DNA of 56,602 nt, from assembly GCF_006175985.1 (NCBI RefSeq), contig NZ_SRSH01000028.1, positions 1-56,602 on the forward strand. The letters are read 5' to 3'. Below the pieces are notes generated by a model. That model saw nothing but the letters and a program-made list of their open reading frames with translations. It searched no databases and was not told the DNA's origin. Source of the stretch: Methylotetracoccus oryzae (GTDB lineage: Bacteria; Pseudomonadota; Gammaproteobacteria; Methylococcales; Methylococcaceae). The position numbers were made by a program, and so were the translations under genes. Positions 32,116 through 41,798 of this stretch are shown piece by piece; position 1 is the stretch's first letter, and every line of letters begins with the position of its first letter.

Positions 32116-34062
32116 TCACTGCGGATCCCCCACCGGCGCCGCATAGGCATCGAGCACCAGTGCCTCGACATTGCTTCCGGTCAGCGACTTCAGGAACGCG
32201 ACCAGAGCGCCAATTTCGTCGTCATCCAGTTCCAGCGGCCGTATCAACGCATCGAGCGTTTCGCCCGGCACCCCGCCAGCGTTGTAGAACCTCACCACCT
32301 CTTCCAGCGTCCCGAAACTGCCGTTGTGCATGTACGGGGCCGTCAGCGCGACGTTGCGCAGACCCGGCGTCCGGTATTGCCACCGGTCGGCCGGATTCTG
32401 CGTGATTTCATAACGCCCGAGATCCGCCGGCTTCGGTGCCGCCACCTGCCCGATTAGGCTCCGATCCACATCGAAGGCCACACCCGGTGCAACCTGCACC
32501 CGCTGCGTTTCCGGCTCGCGTGCCATGCTGTCGCGGTACCCGAGGCCCGTGCTGTGGAACTGCTGGTCGGTGAACAGTGCCGAGGTCGAGCCCAGGGTAT
32601 GGCATTGTGCACAACCCGCCTTGCCGGTGAACAGCGCGAAACCGCGCTTCGCTTCTGCGGACACGGCGGCCTCGTCCTGTCCGTAGTGCCAGCGATCGAA
32701 GGCGGACGCACCGGAGATCAGCGTCCGCTCGTAGCTGGCCAGGGCTTGGCCGACGGTTTCCATGGTCGCCGGGCGGCCGAAGGCTTTCTCGAACAGGCCG
32801 CGGTAATCGGGCAAGCCCTTGAGCTTGTCGACGACGAAGCCCACCGAGGGATTCGCCATTTCGTTTTGGGCCAGCAACGGACCCCACACCTGGTTCTCGA
32901 GCGTCGATTCCCGACCGTCATGGAAGAGTCGGTCCAGAAACGCGACGTTGTAGATCGTCGGAGCATTGCGGCGGACCGTGCGTCCTTCGATGCCGATCGC
33001 CGTCGCCTGCTCCTGGCTGGTAAAGCCTTGCTCCGGGATGTGGCACATGGCGCAGGAGAAGGTGTTGTTGAGCGACAGGCGGCGGTCGTAGAACAGTTTC
33101 CGCCCCAGCAAGATCTTGTCGCGCGTCAGCGGATTGTCCGCCGGCACCGGCAGTGGCGGCAGGCCCGCCACGCGCTTCCGCGCCATTGCCAGCAGATCGG
33201 CCGGCTTGCCGTGCCGCTGTTCCATGGCGACAGACCGGGTGCGATAACCGGCATCGGCATAGCCGGTCTTGTCGTCCCCGGCCCGCAGGCGATCGGCCGC
33301 GGACAAGGCACTCGCCGCTGCCGAAACCGACGCGGGAACCGGCTCCGAGCCGCTGGCGAGCGTCTGCAGATCGGCGAGGATCAGGTCGGCGTGCAGCACG
33401 CCCGCCGTGTAGACATTGCGGATATCGCCCTGGCGGTCGATCAGCAGCACCCGCAACAGGTGCGAAAACTGGCCGGTGAGGCGACCTTGTTCGTCGCGTT
33501 CCTTCTCGACCGGCTGCTGGTAGGCCGTCAGCAGCGGCTGCAATGCGGCCTCCGAGCGGGTGGTCAGGAAACGCCAGTCGACAGCCGGCGAACTCGCGTC
33601 GCGCTGCGCGCGGGCGATGACTTCCGGTGTGTCGTGCTCCGGATCGAAGCTCAGGCTGATCAACCGCACCTGTCCGGCCAATCCAGGCATGGCGGCCAGA
33701 CGGGCCTGTAGTTGATGAAACACGGCCATCGCCAGCGGACAGCCATTGACATCGTTGCAACTCGAATAGATGAAACTCAGCAGGACCAGTCGGTCGCCGA
33801 ACAGGCTGCGCAGCGGGACGTCGCGATCGGCGGAATCGACGATCGGCCCATCGGCGGCCGGGCCGAGCGAGGGCAGGCCATACGTACCGGGCTGGGGAGG
33901 AACGTAGGTCAGCGCCCGATAGCCGGGAGCCAGCGGCGGCGGGTCGGCCGGCACGGGAGCGGCGGGCAGCAGGACCAGCAATGCCGTCGCGAGGCCGATC
34001 GACACCCTGCGGGCGATCGCCCGAACGGCACGAACGGGAAAGGAGTTGCGCAGGGCGGCCAT
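32116..34062 (-). CDS. fused SCO1/SenC-MauG type di-heme cytochrome c peroxidase
   Basis: This 648-residue exported protein joins two domains. After a signal segment (about residues 15-40), residues 75-240 form a SCO-like thioredoxin fold. Its copper-site cysteines Cys102 and Cys108 sit in YSSCNDVNGCP (spacing CX5C rather than the usual CX3C), with a late histidine in FSHLLRVLLID. Residues about 310-630 are a MauG/CcpA di-heme peroxidase with heme motifs CAMCH (337-341) and CAQCH (484-488). In known methanethiol oxidase clusters, SCO and MauG are separate genes thought to supply copper and mature the enzyme. Here they are one polypeptide just downstream of mtoX. GGAG six bases before the ATG at 34062 sets the start. 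Confidence 0.88.
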   Translation of the reverse strand: MAALRNSFPVRAVRAIARRVSIGLATALLVLLPAAPVPADPPPLAPGYRALTYVPPQPGTYGLPSLGPAADGPIVDSADRDVPLRSLFGDRLVLLSFIYSSCNDVNGCPLAMAVFHQLQARLAAMPGLAGQVRLISLSFDPEHDTPEVIARAQRDASSPAVDWRFLTTRSEAALQPLLTAYQQPVEKERDEQGRLTGQFSHLLRVLLIDRQGDIRNVYTAGVLHADLILADLQTLASGSEPVPASVSAAASALSAADRLRAGDDKTGYADAGYRTRSVAMEQRHGKPADLLAMARKRVAGLPPLPVPADNPLTRDKILLGRKLFYDRRLSLNNTFSCAMCHIPEQGFTSQEQATAIGIEGRTVRRNAPTIYNVAFLDRLFHDGRESTLENQVWGPLLAQNEMANPSVGFVVDKLKGLPDYRGLFEKAFGRPATMETVGQALASYERTLISGASAFDRWHYGQDEAAVSAEAKRGFALFTGKAGCAQCHTLGSTSALFTDQQFHSTGLGYRDSMAREPETQRVQVAPGVAFDVDRSLIGQVAAPKPADLGRYEITQNPADRWQYRTPGLRNVALTAPYMHNGSFGTLEEVVRFYNAGGVPGETLDALIRPLELDDDEIGALVAFLKSLTGSNVEALVLDAYAAPVGDPQ

Positions 34063-34160
34063 ATCAGTCTCCGGTCGAACCGGCCTTCCAGGATCAGGGA
34101 CGCGCTGCGGGCGCATCGCCGCACTTGCGCAGCGATCGCCCGCTCCGGGAACGTCCGGAC

Positions 34161-35537
34161 TCAGCGCGCGTCGGCCAGTTTCGCGCCAGCGTTCGATCCG
34201 GCGTACAGCGCATAGGCGCCGAACCGCATCTGGTGCGGCCGGCCCAGCTTTTCCTTGTAGAAGTCGATCGCGAACTGCTCCTTCAATTCCTTGCCGTCCC
34301 AGTGGTACAGCTTCAGGAACTGTTCGTTGTCCTGGCCCTTCTTATCCCAGTTGGCCAGCAGCGAACTGGTGTAGTACAGGCGCTGACCATCCCAACTCGA
34401 CGACACCATGTTGACCTGGGCGCCGATCGTCTTCTCGTAGACCTGCACCGGCTTGTGCGGATTGCTGATGTCGAACAGCCGTGTCTTGCCGTCCATGAAG
34501 CTGTTGACCCACAGCCGCGTGTCGTCGTTCGAAATCGAGATATCCACCGGCAGCGGGATCTTGGACGGATCGCCGATGTCCGCCACGGCCTTCGCCTGCC
34601 ATTCGCCCTTGTCGTCCGCGTGGATCAGCCAGATCTGCGAGGTCAGCGCCGTGGTCGTGAAGCAGTAGTCGTGCGTCTCGCCCCAGGCGCAACGGATTTC
34701 CAAAGGCGCCCCAGGCACGTCGAAGACCTTCTTCGGCTGCTTGGTATGCAGGTCCCAGGTCACGACGGTGTTGCCGAAGCGCTTCATCGCTTCCGGGTCG
34801 GCCAGCATCTTGCCGAAATCCATCATGTAGTTGGTCCAGCCGGTGAACGAGGACGTCACCAGCAGGTTCTTGCGCGGCAGCGCGCGCACGTCGTAGTTGT
34901 AGCCGTCGGCGTACTTACCGGTCTTGAGCGCGCCCTGCAAATCACTGTCGGTCGGCATCCAGTGGGTCGCGATGTACTCGCCGGCGTTGGTGTACTCGAC
35001 CAGCGCGGTCCGCCCGCCGTGATCCTTGTTGTTCGACAAGCCGGTGATGATCATCCGCCCCGGCAAGGCATACATCGTGTGCGGCCCGACCACCCCGCCG
35101 CTCTTCGCTACGAAATCGGTGATGGTCTTGACCAGCTTCGGCTTACCCGGCTCCGAGCGAACGTCGAACACGAAGATCTTGCTGGTATCCAGCCCGCCGG
35201 CCCACAGGAATTGCCGGTCGTCGGTGAAATCCGAGTGATGGGCTTCGTTGCGTCCGCCCACCGACAGCGTGTGGACGACCTTGCCATAGCTCGGCGACTT
35301 CGGATTCGTCGCGACGGTGACCAGCTTGTCCTGTTCGTCGCCGATACCCTCGGCGCCCAGCGTCCAGACATAGACATAGTCTTCCTGGCCCGTGATCTTC
35401 TTCATGTACGGGGACGCGCAGGTCTCGTCGGCGTACGACGACGCCGGCACGCCCGCCCCGGCGACGAGTCCGGCAAGCGCCAGTGCGTTGACGGCGGAGC
35501 GACGGGTGCCGCGTGGCGGCATTTTATAGTCTTTCAT
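34161..35537 (-). CDS. mtoX: methanethiol oxidase, SBP56/selenium-binding protein family
   Basis: This 458-residue enzyme belongs to the SBP56 family, whose bacterial members oxidise methanethiol to formaldehyde, hydrogen sulfide and hydrogen peroxide with copper. A signal peptide with a twin-arginine-like TRRSAVNALALAG precedes cleavage near SYA-DETC, so it should be periplasmic. Family segments include ETCASPYMKKI, RNEAHHSDFTDDRQFLWAGG, PHTMYALPGRM, DVRALPRKNLLVTSSFTGW and RPHQMRFG at the C-terminus. The ATG at 35537 has GAGG upstream. It lies between a DUF4242 gene and the SCO-MauG fusion, in the same direction. The activity is inferred from the family and context; some SBP56 proteins are untested. 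Confidence 0.88.
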   Translation of the reverse strand: MKDYKMPPRGTRRSAVNALALAGLVAGAGVPASSYADETCASPYMKKITGQEDYVYVWTLGAEGIGDEQDKLVTVATNPKSPSYGKVVHTLSVGGRNEAHHSDFTDDRQFLWAGGLDTSKIFVFDVRSEPGKPKLVKTITDFVAKSGGVVGPHTMYALPGRMIITGLSNNKDHGGRTALVEYTNAGEYIATHWMPTDSDLQGALKTGKYADGYNYDVRALPRKNLLVTSSFTGWTNYMMDFGKMLADPEAMKRFGNTVVTWDLHTKQPKKVFDVPGAPLEIRCAWGETHDYCFTTTALTSQIWLIHADDKGEWQAKAVADIGDPSKIPLPVDISISNDDTRLWVNSFMDGKTRLFDISNPHKPVQVYEKTIGAQVNMVSSSWDGQRLYYTSSLLANWDKKGQDNEQFLKLYHWDGKELKEQFAIDFYKEKLGRPHQMRFGAYALYAGSNAGAKLADAR

Positions 35538-35649
35538 GTAGGCATTACCTCTTCGATGGCTGGTCATCTTGTTTTCGTATCGGTGTGTCCTGCGTGGCTC
35601 ACAGTCGACAGACACTCGCGCCCCGCGCAGGCCGGAGCGCGAGCGCGCT

Positions 35650-35925
35650 TCAGCCTTCCGCGGTCGCCGGGTCGATGACGGTGCGAATCTGTCGAATGCT
35701 GTTGGCCGGGAAGCCACCCTGCTCCGCGTGCTCGCGAATCATCGCCTCGCTGGGCGCCAGGTAGACGCAATACACCTTCTCGTCCGTGACATAGCTCTCG
35801 ATCCACTGTATCTGCGGACCCAGGTTCTTCAGGATGCTGCACGACTTCTGCGCGACTCCCTGCAGTTCCGCGGGCGTCAGTTTGCCGGCTCCGGGAATCT
35901 CGCGTTCGATGATGTACTTCGGCAT
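35650..35925 (-). CDS. DUF4242 family small protein
   Basis: This 91-residue protein matches the DUF4242 pattern: a start MPKYIIEREIPGAGKLTPAEL, then QWIESYVTDEKVYCVYLAP and EHAEQGGFPANSI. A structurally known relative binds nickel, but the role here is unknown. It has a strong GAGGAG ribosome binding site six bases before its ATG. It appears to be the first gene of the transcription unit running into mtoX and the SCO-MauG fusion. Confidence 0.85.
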   Translation of the reverse strand: MPKYIIEREIPGAGKLTPAELQGVAQKSCSILKNLGPQIQWIESYVTDEKVYCVYLAPSEAMIREHAEQGGFPANSIRQIRTVIDPATAEG

Positions 35926-36005
35926 GGCGTGCTCCTCAGGTTGTGGCGGTCGAAACCGCAGCGATGCAACTCCCCCCTATAAAGAGCGGAGTGTAAACGA
36001 AAGCG

Positions 36006-36022
36006 ATATGACCGGTCGTCTC
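36006..36022 (-). promoter_or_regulatory. candidate TetR operator upstream of the mtoX cluster
   Basis: The 17-base sequence ATATGACCGGTCGTCTC, with the palindromic core GACCGGTC, lies about 80 bases upstream of the DUF4242 start codon. It is repeated exactly at the start region of the adjacent TetR gene. The core resembles operators of NemR-type TetR repressors. Confidence 0.75.
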
Positions 36023-36041
36023 GAAATCGCGTAAAAAAATG

Positions 36042-36635
36042 TCAGGCCCGGAAGTCCTCGCCGAGCAACGTCCGGCAACACTGTTCCAGCGGCGCCGTGG
36101 ACCGCTCGATCTTCATCCGCAGCAGGGCGCCCTGCCAGGCATTCACCAGCAGATCCGCCATCTCCAGGGCGCTGCGATCCTGACGGTAGGTGCCTTCCGT
36201 CTGTCCCTTCGCGATCAGGGCCGCCAGCATGTCGCGGTACCGATCGAGGGCGCTCTTCAGTGCGATGCGGCAGGTTTCGCTGGTATCGCCGATCTCGCCG
36301 ATCAGGTTGCCGAGCAGGCAACCGCCCTTGAAGTCCCGGCGCCCCACTTCGGCGATCTGATCGCGATAGTACAACTCCAGCGCAGCCGAACCGCTCAGGT
36401 CCGGGCGCTTGAGATAGGCGTCGAGTTGTTCGATGAACGGCTCGATGTAATGCCGTATCGCCTCGGCACCGTAGTGTTCCTTGCTGTCGAAATAGTTGTA
36501 GAAGGAGCCCTTGGGCACACCGACCCGCTGCAGGATGTCCTGTAGCCCGGTGCCGTGGTAGCCATGCTCCATCAGCAGAGCCACCCCCTCGTCCAGGAGC
36601 TTCTCTTTGGTCAGTTGTTTCGCGACCTTGCGCAT
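36042..36635 (-). CDS. TetR/AcrR family repressor, likely of the mtoX cluster
   Basis: This 197-residue TetR-family regulator has an N-terminal HTH (KLLDEGVALLMEHGYHGTGL, then GVPKGSFYNYFDSKEHYG) of the NemR-like subtype. The C-terminal ligand domain contains GGCLLGNLIGEIGDTSETC, whose cysteines could sense an electrophile or thiol, and a CC pair near the end. The ATG at 36635 gives the usual short arm before helix 1. An upstream in-frame ATG at 36665 would place the operator inside the coding start and add ten unlikely residues. The same palindromic site lies before this gene and before the downstream DUF4242-mtoX unit, suggesting autoregulation and control of that unit. Confidence 0.88.
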   Translation of the reverse strand: MRKVAKQLTKEKLLDEGVALLMEHGYHGTGLQDILQRVGVPKGSFYNYFDSKEHYGAEAIRHYIEPFIEQLDAYLKRPDLSGSAALELYYRDQIAEVGRRDFKGGCLLGNLIGEIGDTSETCRIALKSALDRYRDMLAALIAKGQTEGTYRQDRSALEMADLLVNAWQGALLRMKIERSTAPLEQCCRTLLGEDFRA

Positions 36636-36646
36636 GACGAAGGATA

Positions 36647-36663
36647 ATATGACCGGTCGTCTC
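36647..36663 (-). promoter_or_regulatory. candidate TetR operator, autoregulatory copy
   Basis: This is an exact second copy of the 17-base site at 36006-36022, same orientation, directly upstream of the preferred TetR start codon. It could also affect the divergent methyltransferase gene, which starts about 240 bases away. Confidence 0.75.
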
Positions 36664-36904
36664 ATTTTGCAAGCACCCCCTTACAGCGAGGTGTCTCCGA
36701 CGGCCGGTCTCAGGAAACCCGGCCGGCATTGGCCCTGGAACAGGCAGCCGGACCGGCGTTCTTCGCTTACAATCGCATCGCTCAGCCGGAGGCAACGGCG
36801 CCGCGCCAGCGGTGCCGCGCCATCCGGCCCCTCACCGTGCAGTGCAGCCGAAGCGCCTGGGGCCATCGTTAAGCACCGCCGAATCAGAACACAAGCACTC
36901 GACC

Positions 36905-37822
36905 ATGTATTACCTGGAAGCCAACCGAGATTACCGTAACGACTCCCTGCGCCATGGCGCCGACTTCTCCGAAGAGGAGATACACGTCGACACCGCCAAG
37001 CATTACGACGACTGCTACTGGGACTACCGCACGGCCTGGTTCGACAACGAGAACCTCGCGCTGCACTACGGCTATTGGGAAGATGGCATCAAGACGCACA
37101 GCCAGGCGCTGCTGAACAAGAACCGGATCATGTGCGCGATCGCCGGCATCAAGCCCGAAGATCACGTGCTGGATGCCGGCTGCGGGATCGGCGGCAGTTC
37201 GATCTGGCTGGCCAAGAACATCGGCTGCCGCGCGACCGGCATCACGGTCAGCGAGCAGCAGGTCGAACACGCCCGGCGCAACGCGGCACGGCACGGCGTC
37301 GCCGACAAGACCGCCTTCGAGGCGGCCAATTTCTGCCGCACCCCGTTTCCGGACCAATCCTTCGACGTGGTCTGGGCCGTCGAAAGCAGCTGTTATGCAA
37401 CCGACAAGCGCGACTTCTTTCGGGAAGCGTACCGGGTGCTGAAACCGGGCGGCACGCTGATCGCTTGCGACGGCTACGCAACCCGCCGCGAATTCAACGA
37501 AGAGGAATGGCGAGCCGTCATGGACTGCCTGAACGGCTGGGCCGTGCCGAACCTCGCAACCGTGGAGGAATTCGAGTCCGGCATGATCGAATGCGGATTC
37601 CGGAACGTGCAGATTACCGAAGCAACGAAGGAAACCATGCCTTCGGCACGCCGCATGTATCTGACGGCCTTGTTGACCTATCCGATGCAGCTGACGATGC
37701 AGTGGCTGGGATTGCGCAAGAAGGCGCAGACCGCGAACTTCAAGGTAGCCCTCGCCCAATGGAAAGTGTTCCACGGCGGTTTGGTCAGGTACTGTATCTT
37801 CCGCGCCGAGAAGCCCCGGTAA
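36905..37822 (+). CDS. SAM-dependent methyltransferase
   Basis: This 305-residue class I methyltransferase resembles the sterol/gamma-tocopherol/cyclopropane-fatty-acid group. The SAM-binding motif I is [17 protein letters not shown] near residue 92, followed by [13 protein letters not shown], motif II around [14 protein letters not shown] and [13 protein letters not shown]. An N-terminal extension ([17 protein letters not shown]) is unusual. The substrate cannot be inferred. It faces away from the TetR gene and converges on metE through a strong hairpin. Confidence 0.85.
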   Translation: MYYLEANRDYRNDSLRHGADFSEEEIHVDTAKHYDDCYWDYRTAWFDNENLALHYGYWEDGIKTHSQALLNKNRIMCAIAGIKPEDHVLDAGCGIGGSSIWLAKNIGCRATGITVSEQQVEHARRNAARHGVADKTAFEAANFCRTPFPDQSFDVVWAVESSCYATDKRDFFREAYRVLKPGGTLIACDGYATRREFNEEEWRAVMDCLNGWAVPNLATVEEFESGMIECGFRNVQITEATKETMPSARRMYLTALLTYPMQLTMQWLGLRKKAQTANFKVALAQWKVFHGGLVRYCIFRAEKPR

Positions 37823-37831
37823 GGACAGCAT

Positions 37832-37860
37832 CGCAGTCCGGAGCCGGACTCCGGACTGCG
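37832..37860. terminator. perfect hairpin between convergent genes
   Basis: A perfect 12-base-pair inverted repeat (CGCAGTCCGGAG and its complement) with a five-base loop lies 9 bases after the methyltransferase stop and 10 bases before the metE stop. It lacks a long T-run, but its position and symmetry suit a bidirectional terminator. Confidence 0.75.
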
Positions 37861-37870
37861 ACGGCGCCGT

Positions 37871-40132
37871 TCAACCGGCCCGCAACTCGGCCGCCGCCTG
37901 GACCATATTGCGGAGCGCCTGCTCCGTCTCAGCCCAGCCCCGCGTCTTCAGGCCGCAGTCCGGATTGACCCACAGCCGTTCCGGCGGGATCACCTGACCG
38001 GCCTTGCGCAACAGCGCCACCATGTCCGCCACCGGTGGGACACGCGGCGAATGGATGTCGTAGACACCGGGCCCGATGTCGTTGGGATAGTCGAAAACCT
38101 GGAACGCATCGAGCAGAGCCATGTCCGAACGCGAGGTCTCTATGGTGATGACATCCGCATCCATCTCCGCGATCGACGGCAGGATGTCGTTGAACTCCGA
38201 GTAGCACATGTGGGTGTGTATCTGCGTTGCATCCGCCACGCCCGCCGAACACAGGCGGAAGGCCCTGACGGCCCAGGCCAGATAACTTTCCCACTCCGCG
38301 CGCCGCAGCGGCAAACCTTCGCGAAAGGCGGGCTCATCGATCTGAATGGCAGCGACACCGGCCCGCTCCAGATCGGCCACCTCCTCGCGCAGCGCCAGTG
38401 CGATCTGCAGCGCGGTTTCGGCTCGGGGCTGATCGTCGCGAACGAATGACCACTGCAACATCGTCACCGGACCGGTCAGCATGGCCTTGACCGGTTTCCG
38501 GGTCAGGCTCTGGGCATAGCCGATCCACTCGGTCGTGATGGGCCGCGTGCGCGCGACGTCGCCAAGGACGATCGGCGGCTTGACGCAGCGCGAGCCGTAA
38601 CTCTGGACCCAACCGTTTCCGGTGAACACGAAGCCGTCCAGCGCCTCCCCGAAATACTCCACCATGTCGTTGCGCTCGGCCTCCCCATGCACCAGCACAT
38701 CCAGACCGATCGCTTCCTGCTTTTCAATCGCGAGGCGGATCGCCGCCTGTATGCGCTGCCGATACCCGGATTCATCGAGATCGCCCCGACGGTAGGCCGC
38801 GCGCACCGCCCGGATGTCCGGCGTCTGGGGAAAGGAACCGATGGTCGTCGTGGGCCATGATGGCAAGCCGAGGCGCGCGCGCTGCGTCTCGACCCGTTGC
38901 GTGAACGGCGAACAGCGCTGCAAATCGGCCTCCCGAACCCGGCTGACCGCAGCGCGCACCTCGGGCCGGCGAACCAGCGGCGACAGAGCGCGATCACGCG
39001 CGGCAAGGGCTGCCTCCTCGAGTTCGGTTCGAATGGACTCACGTCCGAGGCGCAGGCCGCGGTCCAGCACCGCCAGTTCCTCCAGCTTTTGTTGGGCAAA
39101 CGCCAGCCAGGGCCGAACCTCGCGATCCAGTTCCGTCTCCAGTTCGAGATCGATAGGAACATGCAACAGCGAACAACTGGGAGCGAGCCACAGACGCTCG
39201 CCCAGCGCGGCCTTGGCCGCTTCGAGCACCGGCAGCACGCGCGCGAGATCCGTACGCCAGATGTTGCGGCCATCGATGCTGCCAATCGACAGGACCTTGT
39301 CGGCTGGAAAATCCGGGACGAAGACATCGACCTGTTCGGGTGCGCGCACGGCGTCGATGTGCAGCCCCGCCACGGGCAGCGCCTTGAGCCGGTCGGCATG
39401 GTCGGCGACGGAACCGAAATAGGTCGCCAGCAGCAGGCGCGGAGAGTCGGGAGCCAACTCGGCATAGGCCGTGTCCAAGGCCGGTAGCCACGCCGGCGGC
39501 AGATCCAGCGCCAGCGCCGGTTCATCCAGTTGCACCCACGCCACCCCGCGGCTTTTCAGAGCGGCCAGCAGTTCGCGGTAGACCGGCAGCAAGCGCGGCA
39601 ACAATTCCAGTCGATCGAATCCCGCCTCCTTCTCCTTACCGAGGTACAGGTAGGTCAACGGCCCTACCAGCACCACCTTGGCATGAAAACCCAGCCCCTG
39701 CGCCTCGGCCACCTCATCGAACAACCAGCGCTGATCGAGCCGGAACACGGTGTCGCGCCGAAGTTCCGGCACCAGATAGTGGTAGTTGGTATCGAACCAC
39801 TTGGTCATTTCCATCGCCGTTTGAGCATCCGTGCCGCGAGCCAGCGCGAAATAGCCATCCAGATCGAGGGTGTCCCCAAGACCGAAGCGCGGCGGAATCG
39901 CACCCAGCAGGGCCGTCATGTTCAGCATGTGATCGTAGTATGCGAAATCGCCGACCGGGATCAGATCGACACCCGAGCTCATCTGCAGGCGCCAGTGTTC
40001 GGCCCGGATGCGCCGGCCTGCCTCGCGTAGCGACGCCTCGTCGGTGGCGCCTTTCCAGTAGGACTCCAGGGCTCTTTTCAGCTCCCGGCGGGCGCCGATG
40101 CGGGGGAACCCGAGATTGTGCGTAACGGCCAC
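37871..40132 (-). CDS. metE: cobalamin-independent methionine synthase
   Basis: This 753-residue enzyme transfers a methyl group from methyltetrahydrofolate-triglutamate to homocysteine. It begins [19 protein letters not shown], and the catalytic half shows [29 protein letters not shown] and [12 protein letters not shown]. The zinc ligands lie in HTHMCYSEF (His and Cys), a Glu and [11 protein letters not shown] (Cys). A GTG at 40132 is chosen as start because AAGGAG lies nine bases upstream and the homology begins there; an open frame continues to 40222 without family likeness. It is divergent from metR, which probably activates it. Confidence 0.95.
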   Translation of the reverse strand: MAVTHNLGFPRIGARRELKRALESYWKGATDEASLREAGRRIRAEHWRLQMSSGVDLIPVGDFAYYDHMLNMTALLGAIPPRFGLGDTLDLDGYFALARGTDAQTAMEMTKWFDTNYHYLVPELRRDTVFRLDQRWLFDEVAEAQGLGFHAKVVLVGPLTYLYLGKEKEAGFDRLELLPRLLPVYRELLAALKSRGVAWVQLDEPALALDLPPAWLPALDTAYAELAPDSPRLLLATYFGSVADHADRLKALPVAGLHIDAVRAPEQVDVFVPDFPADKVLSIGSIDGRNIWRTDLARVLPVLEAAKAALGERLWLAPSCSLLHVPIDLELETELDREVRPWLAFAQQKLEELAVLDRGLRLGRESIRTELEEAALAARDRALSPLVRRPEVRAAVSRVREADLQRCSPFTQRVETQRARLGLPSWPTTTIGSFPQTPDIRAVRAAYRRGDLDESGYRQRIQAAIRLAIEKQEAIGLDVLVHGEAERNDMVEYFGEALDGFVFTGNGWVQSYGSRCVKPPIVLGDVARTRPITTEWIGYAQSLTRKPVKAMLTGPVTMLQWSFVRDDQPRAETALQIALALREEVADLERAGVAAIQIDEPAFREGLPLRRAEWESYLAWAVRAFRLCSAGVADATQIHTHMCYSEFNDILPSIAEMDADVITIETSRSDMALLDAFQVFDYPNDIGPGVYDIHSPRVPPVADMVALLRKAGQVIPPERLWVNPDCGLKTRGWAETEQALRNMVQAAAELRAG

Positions 40133-40141
40133 GATGTGATG

Positions 40142-40147
40142 CTCCTT
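40142..40147 (-). promoter_or_regulatory. ribosome binding site deciding the metE start
   Basis: AAGGAG on the minus strand lies nine bases before the GTG at 40132. It supports that codon over upstream ATG codons, which lack a comparable site. Confidence 0.7.
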
Positions 40148-40184
40148 ACGATAGTGCGGAAGAGCTGGCATCATCGGGTGGCCA

Positions 40185-40197
40185 CGAATATTATTCA
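40185..40197. promoter_or_regulatory. candidate MetR binding site
   Basis: The minus strand reads TGAATAATATTCG, one base off the MetR consensus TGAANNNNNTTCA, in the metE-metR intergenic region. A second TGAA-containing element lies just beside it. This fits divergent control by MetR with homocysteine, as in enterobacteria. Confidence 0.5.
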
Positions 40198-40233
40198 AAC
40201 TCATTATTTTCAACTTCTCCATCGAAATCGCTC

Positions 40234-41157
40234 ATGCCTCAGTCCCTTTTGGAGCTCCGCCACCTGCAGACCCTGCTGGCGCTGGTCGAAACCGGAAACG
40301 TGTCCCGGGCCGCCGCCCGCGTTCATCTCACCCAGTCGGCGATCTCGCACCAGATCAAGCAACTCGAGGACCACTACGGCACCGCCCTGTTCGAACGGAA
40401 GACCAAGCCCCTGCGCCTGTCGGCCGCGGGACAACGCCTGCACAGCCTCGCCGAAGTCGTCGTCGCCCTGGTCAAGGATGCGGAAAGGGACGTGCATCGC
40501 ATTGCCCAGGGCGAAGCGGGTCGGCTGCGCGTCGCGGTGGAATGCCATACCTGTTTCGATTGGCTGATGCCCTCGATGGACACCTTCCGGGAACACTGGC
40601 CGGAAATCGAGCTGGATCTGGTGTCCGGATTCCATACCGATCCGGTCAGCCTGCTGCTGGATAACCGCGCCGAATGGGTCGTCGTCTCCGAACCGAAGCC
40701 CCGCGCAGGGATCGCGTTTCATCCGCTGTTCGGCTTCGAGATCGTCGGGCTGGTGTCGCGACAACATCCCTACGCCGCCAAGCCGTTGCTGAACCCCGAG
40801 GATTTCGCCGCGGAAACCCTGCTGACCTACCCGGTACCGGACGACATGCTGGACATCGTGCGCAAGGTGCTGAAGCCCCTGGGGATAGAGCCAAAGCGGA
40901 GGACCAGCGAACTGACGGTCGCGATCCTGCAACTGGTCGCCAGCCGGCGGGGCATCGCGGCCCTGCCGAACTGGAGCGTGCAGCCCTATCTGGAGCGGAA
41001 CTACGTGCTGGCCAAGCCGATCGGCAAAAAGGGTCTATGGGGCCAACTCTATGCCGCCACCACCGACTCGATGGCCGAACTGGCCTACCTGAACGATTTC
41101 CTGGCGACGGTGCGGGAGACGAGTTTCAGGAGTTTGCGCGGAATCGTGCCGATCTGA
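40234..41157 (+). CDS. metR: MetR, LysR family activator of methionine biosynthesis
   Basis: This 307-residue LysR-type regulator has the HTH at residues 5-60 (LELRHLQTLLALVETGNVSR, then LTQSAISHQIKQLEDHYG). The effector domain includes ECHTCFDWLMPSMDTFREHW, which is typical of MetR. In known MetR proteins homocysteine is the co-effector. It sits divergently next to metE with about 100 bases between the starts. Its last 25 residues (ELAYLNDF...TSFRSLRG) reappear in degraded form beyond the insertion element at 43186. Confidence 0.93.
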   Translation: MPQSLLELRHLQTLLALVETGNVSRAAARVHLTQSAISHQIKQLEDHYGTALFERKTKPLRLSAAGQRLHSLAEVVVALVKDAERDVHRIAQGEAGRLRVAVECHTCFDWLMPSMDTFREHWPEIELDLVSGFHTDPVSLLLDNRAEWVVVSEPKPRAGIAFHPLFGFEIVGLVSRQHPYAAKPLLNPEDFAAETLLTYPVPDDMLDIVRKVLKPLGIEPKRRTSELTVAILQLVASRRGIAALPNWSVQPYLERNYVLAKPIGKKGLWGQLYAATTDSMAELAYLNDFLATVRETSFRSLRGIVPI

Positions 41158-41350
41158 AGGGTATGCTTCCGCTTCGGGCGGACCGGCACCGCATGGAAAG
41201 CATGCGACCGTTCGCTCCAATTCGGTAATCCGTCTTTCGCGACGGCAGAAACAGATCGGGTATCGTTCTTCGCGCCCGGCAACCGCGCTGAATCCCGTAG
41301 CGCTGGCCCACACGGATCCTCGGTCCCACCTTTTTCCCCGGAGAACGCCA

Positions 41351-41674
41351 ATGCAACAGACCCGGCAAATCCTTCTAATCGCGGTTGTGATCGCCCTGAC
41401 GGGCCCCTGCGGGGCCATCGACATAGATGCCCGCAACCCTCCCCCCGCCGCGCTGTACGGCACCTACGGCCCGCGGGGCAATTGCAGCGCGAGTCCGCGG
41501 GTGAGCGTCGACGAAACCGGGCTCTACGTCGTCATCGGCCAGACCCGCGGGCGGGTGGACGGGCTGGATCTTTGCCTAAGCTGTGCCGGCGGTGCCCGCT
41601 ACGAAGCCTCCAACCGCGTGAGGCTGACCAACCGGGACCCGTCCACGCACACAGTCTGTGTCGCGCGAACATGA
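41351..41674 (+). CDS. small secreted cysteine-containing protein
   Basis: This 107-residue protein has a clear signal peptide (QILLIAVVIALTGPCGA, cleavage near residue 22). The mature domain has cysteines at NCSAS, LDLCLSCAGG and TVCVART. No family is recognised. GGAG lies seven bases before the ATG. It lies just upstream of the insertion element, with no visible disruption. Confidence 0.65.
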   Translation: MQQTRQILLIAVVIALTGPCGAIDIDARNPPPAALYGTYGPRGNCSASPRVSVDETGLYVVIGQTRGRVDGLDLCLSCAGGARYEASNRVRLTNRDPSTHTVCVART

Positions 41675-41778
41675 CGGACAGCGCACGCAAGAATCTGAAT
41701 GGGTGGACATCGAGCCACAGCGCAAGTCCACCGAACCGGACGGTTGCCATGCGCCAACGGGCAGCCAGTCAGCGCGAC

Positions 41779-41798
41779 TTAACAGGGTGTTGAAATTC
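41779..41798 (+). repeat. IS inverted repeat, left
   Basis: Twenty bases starting TTAACAGG match the complement of 43159-43178 with three mismatches. Confidence 0.8.

Noticed and set aside
37832..37860. Strong hairpin considered as a REP or attachment site
   Set aside because: It is unrelated in sequence to the REP elements at 1199 and 1809 and sits between convergent genes, so a terminator is the simpler explanation.
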